Assembly: GCA_937880845.1 (NCBI GenBank)
Contig: CALFLL010000060.1
Span: 1 to 32,107 of the forward strand
Source: an uncultured Drancourtella sp.
GTDB taxonomy: Bacteria > Bacillota > Clostridia > Lachnospirales > Lachnospiraceae
DNA length: 32,107 bases
Reading direction: 5' to 3'
The notes below the pieces were generated by a model. That model made no database searches. It was not told the origin of the DNA and was given only the letters and a program-made list of their open reading frames with translations. Each line of letters starts with the position of its first letter. Position 1 is the stretch's first letter. The translations under genes and the position numbers were made by a program. Shown piece after piece: positions 31,411-32,107 of the stretch.

Positions 31411-31553
31411 CAACAGTTTTGGGATCGTAAGAAATTTATTCTTTTTTGAAATTATTGTTCTTCATACGAAGCGATTCCTTACACAAAATATAAGAAACCG
31501 CAAGTAAATAGATCATTTCAATGCAAAAAATTTCTCTAATATAGATAGTATTC

Positions 31554-31760
31554 TTATTTCTCCGTATTCCTAATATATTGAATTTTAGGACGTTTTAACT
31601 GGATAAATCTGGTATTTGGTGTTTCTAATGGATCGCATTCTTTTCCATTTTTATCTACGTATGCCTGTGTTTTTATAATAACTGAAACGCCATTTCCACG
31701 ACTACTTTCCATTTCTTTAAAAGCTTTTTTTAAATTCTTCTTTGCGATACGTTTATTCAT
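31554..31760 (-). CDS. Hypothetical small basic protein, 68 aa
   Basis: I do not recognise this small basic protein (MNKRIAKKNLKKAFKEME; later IQLKRPKIQYIRN). Its reality is supported by AAAGGAGG six bases before the ATG and by a good promoter 40 bases upstream. It is separate from the AAA-VWA operon, which has its own promoter about 150 bases downstream. The basic character would allow nucleic acid binding, including a regulatory role, but this is a guess. Confidence 0.7.
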   Translation of the reverse strand: MNKRIAKKNLKKAFKEMESSRGNGVSVIIKTQAYVDKNGKECDPLETPNTRFIQLKRPKIQYIRNTEK

Positions 31761-31799
31761 GGAATTCCTCCTTTTTTGCTTCCGTCTTTAATAACTGAT

Positions 31800-31828
31800 A
31801 TTATACTAAATTTTACAACTATATGCAA
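31800..31828 (-). promoter_or_regulatory. Predicted promoter of the 68-aa gene
   Basis: Minus-strand TTGCAT (31828-31823), 17-base spacer, perfect TATAAT (31805-31800). Confidence 0.7.
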
Positions 31829-32107
31829 TCTTTTACACAATTTATTAACGTAAAATCGGACTATTTTCTACTGGATAATCCTTCTCTTTCAACAGTAAAG
31901 AAGATCTATTTCTTCCCCAACTCTATCTTGTGATTTCGCTCTACTTTCGTCTATATCTTTTCTACTACTAGACAGCTTTAGAATTTTGTTCAAAAGTATG
32001 CGTAGTTATCCATACCACACAATAAAGGGAGCAGCCAGAACACTGCTCACCTTATAGTGGTTCAGTTGTCAAGACAAAAATCTAAGGTTTTTATAATGAA
32101 CTGATAT
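31829..32107. other. Right-hand edge without a supported gene
   Basis: This is AT-rich DNA up to the window edge. The only structure I see is a GAGCAG/CTGCTC hairpin (32029-32048), which on the minus strand is followed by CCCTTTATT and could be a weak terminator for a gene beyond the edge. No attachment-site copy or insertion sequence end is recognisable. Confidence 0.4.

Noticed and set aside
1..32107. CRISPR arrays, tRNA or rRNA genes, insertion sequences with transposase
   Set aside because: No regularly spaced direct repeats, no cloverleaf with conserved T-loop, and no DDE or HUH transposase were found. The Rpn-family gene is a nuclease-type protein, not a classical transposase with terminal inverted repeats.

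Overview
The window looks like the left part of a large integrated mobile element (integrative element or ICE/plasmid-like island) of a low-GC Firmicute, most likely a gut Clostridia/Lachnospiraceae-type host. The grounds are AT-rich DNA, strong AGGAGG-type ribosome binding sites, sigma-A promoters with 16-17 bp spacers, a Tn916-type integrase/excisionase pair, and PcfJ/PcfK-type genes known from Gram-positive conjugative elements. Every supported gene lies on the minus strand, so transcription runs from right (about 31.8 kb) to left (about 0.35 kb). No rRNA, tRNA, CRISPR array, relaxase, coupling protein or type IV secretion gene is visible. The right boundary is probably outside the window.

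Layout in transcription order. (1) A 68-aa small gene (31760-31554) has its own promoter. (2) A six-gene operon (31179-20941) starts from a strong promoter and a leader with a perfect terminator. It encodes a CbbQ/MoxR-like AAA+ ATPase, a CobT-like protein with an N-terminal HExxH motif and a C-terminal VWA domain, a 138-aa protein, a 417-aa protein, and two large unrecognised proteins (721 and 810 aa). This is the best candidate for an undescribed system. (3) An Rpn-family PD-(D/E)XK nuclease (20855-19911) and a small membrane protein (19748-19173) each have their own promoter. (4) A long operon (18842-11205) encodes a solitary DNA methyltransferase, two small proteins, a PAPS-reductase-family PP-loop protein, a small protein, a PcfK/AcrIIA9-like protein, a DUF7666-like protein, a PcfJ-like protein and a 167-aa unknown. 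(5) A LytTR regulator with a degenerate receiver (11053-10340). (6) A second sliding clamp (DnaN), two small proteins and a second PcfJ-like protein (10055-6200). (7) A DUF4942-like protein and a 997-aa methyltransferase-helicase fusion (6110-2143). (8) Excisionase, then integrase, next to repeats that look like integrase arm sites.

How it may work together. Blocks 4-7 look like a DNA-processing and modification module: clamp, methyltransferases, helicase, PP-loop protein, and PcfJ/PcfK proteins. Two of its proteins carry QxSxF peptides at a terminus that fit clamp-binding motifs. The promoters of operons 4 and 6 share an identical 12-base element in the same register to the -10 box. Their leaders, and that of operon 2, carry intrinsic terminators ahead of the first gene, so transcription is probably controlled by readthrough. 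Six unrelated proteins end in Ala-Ala or Ala-Ala-Ala using different codons, which suggests a selected C-terminal signal such as a protease tag. Functions beyond the named families are inference.
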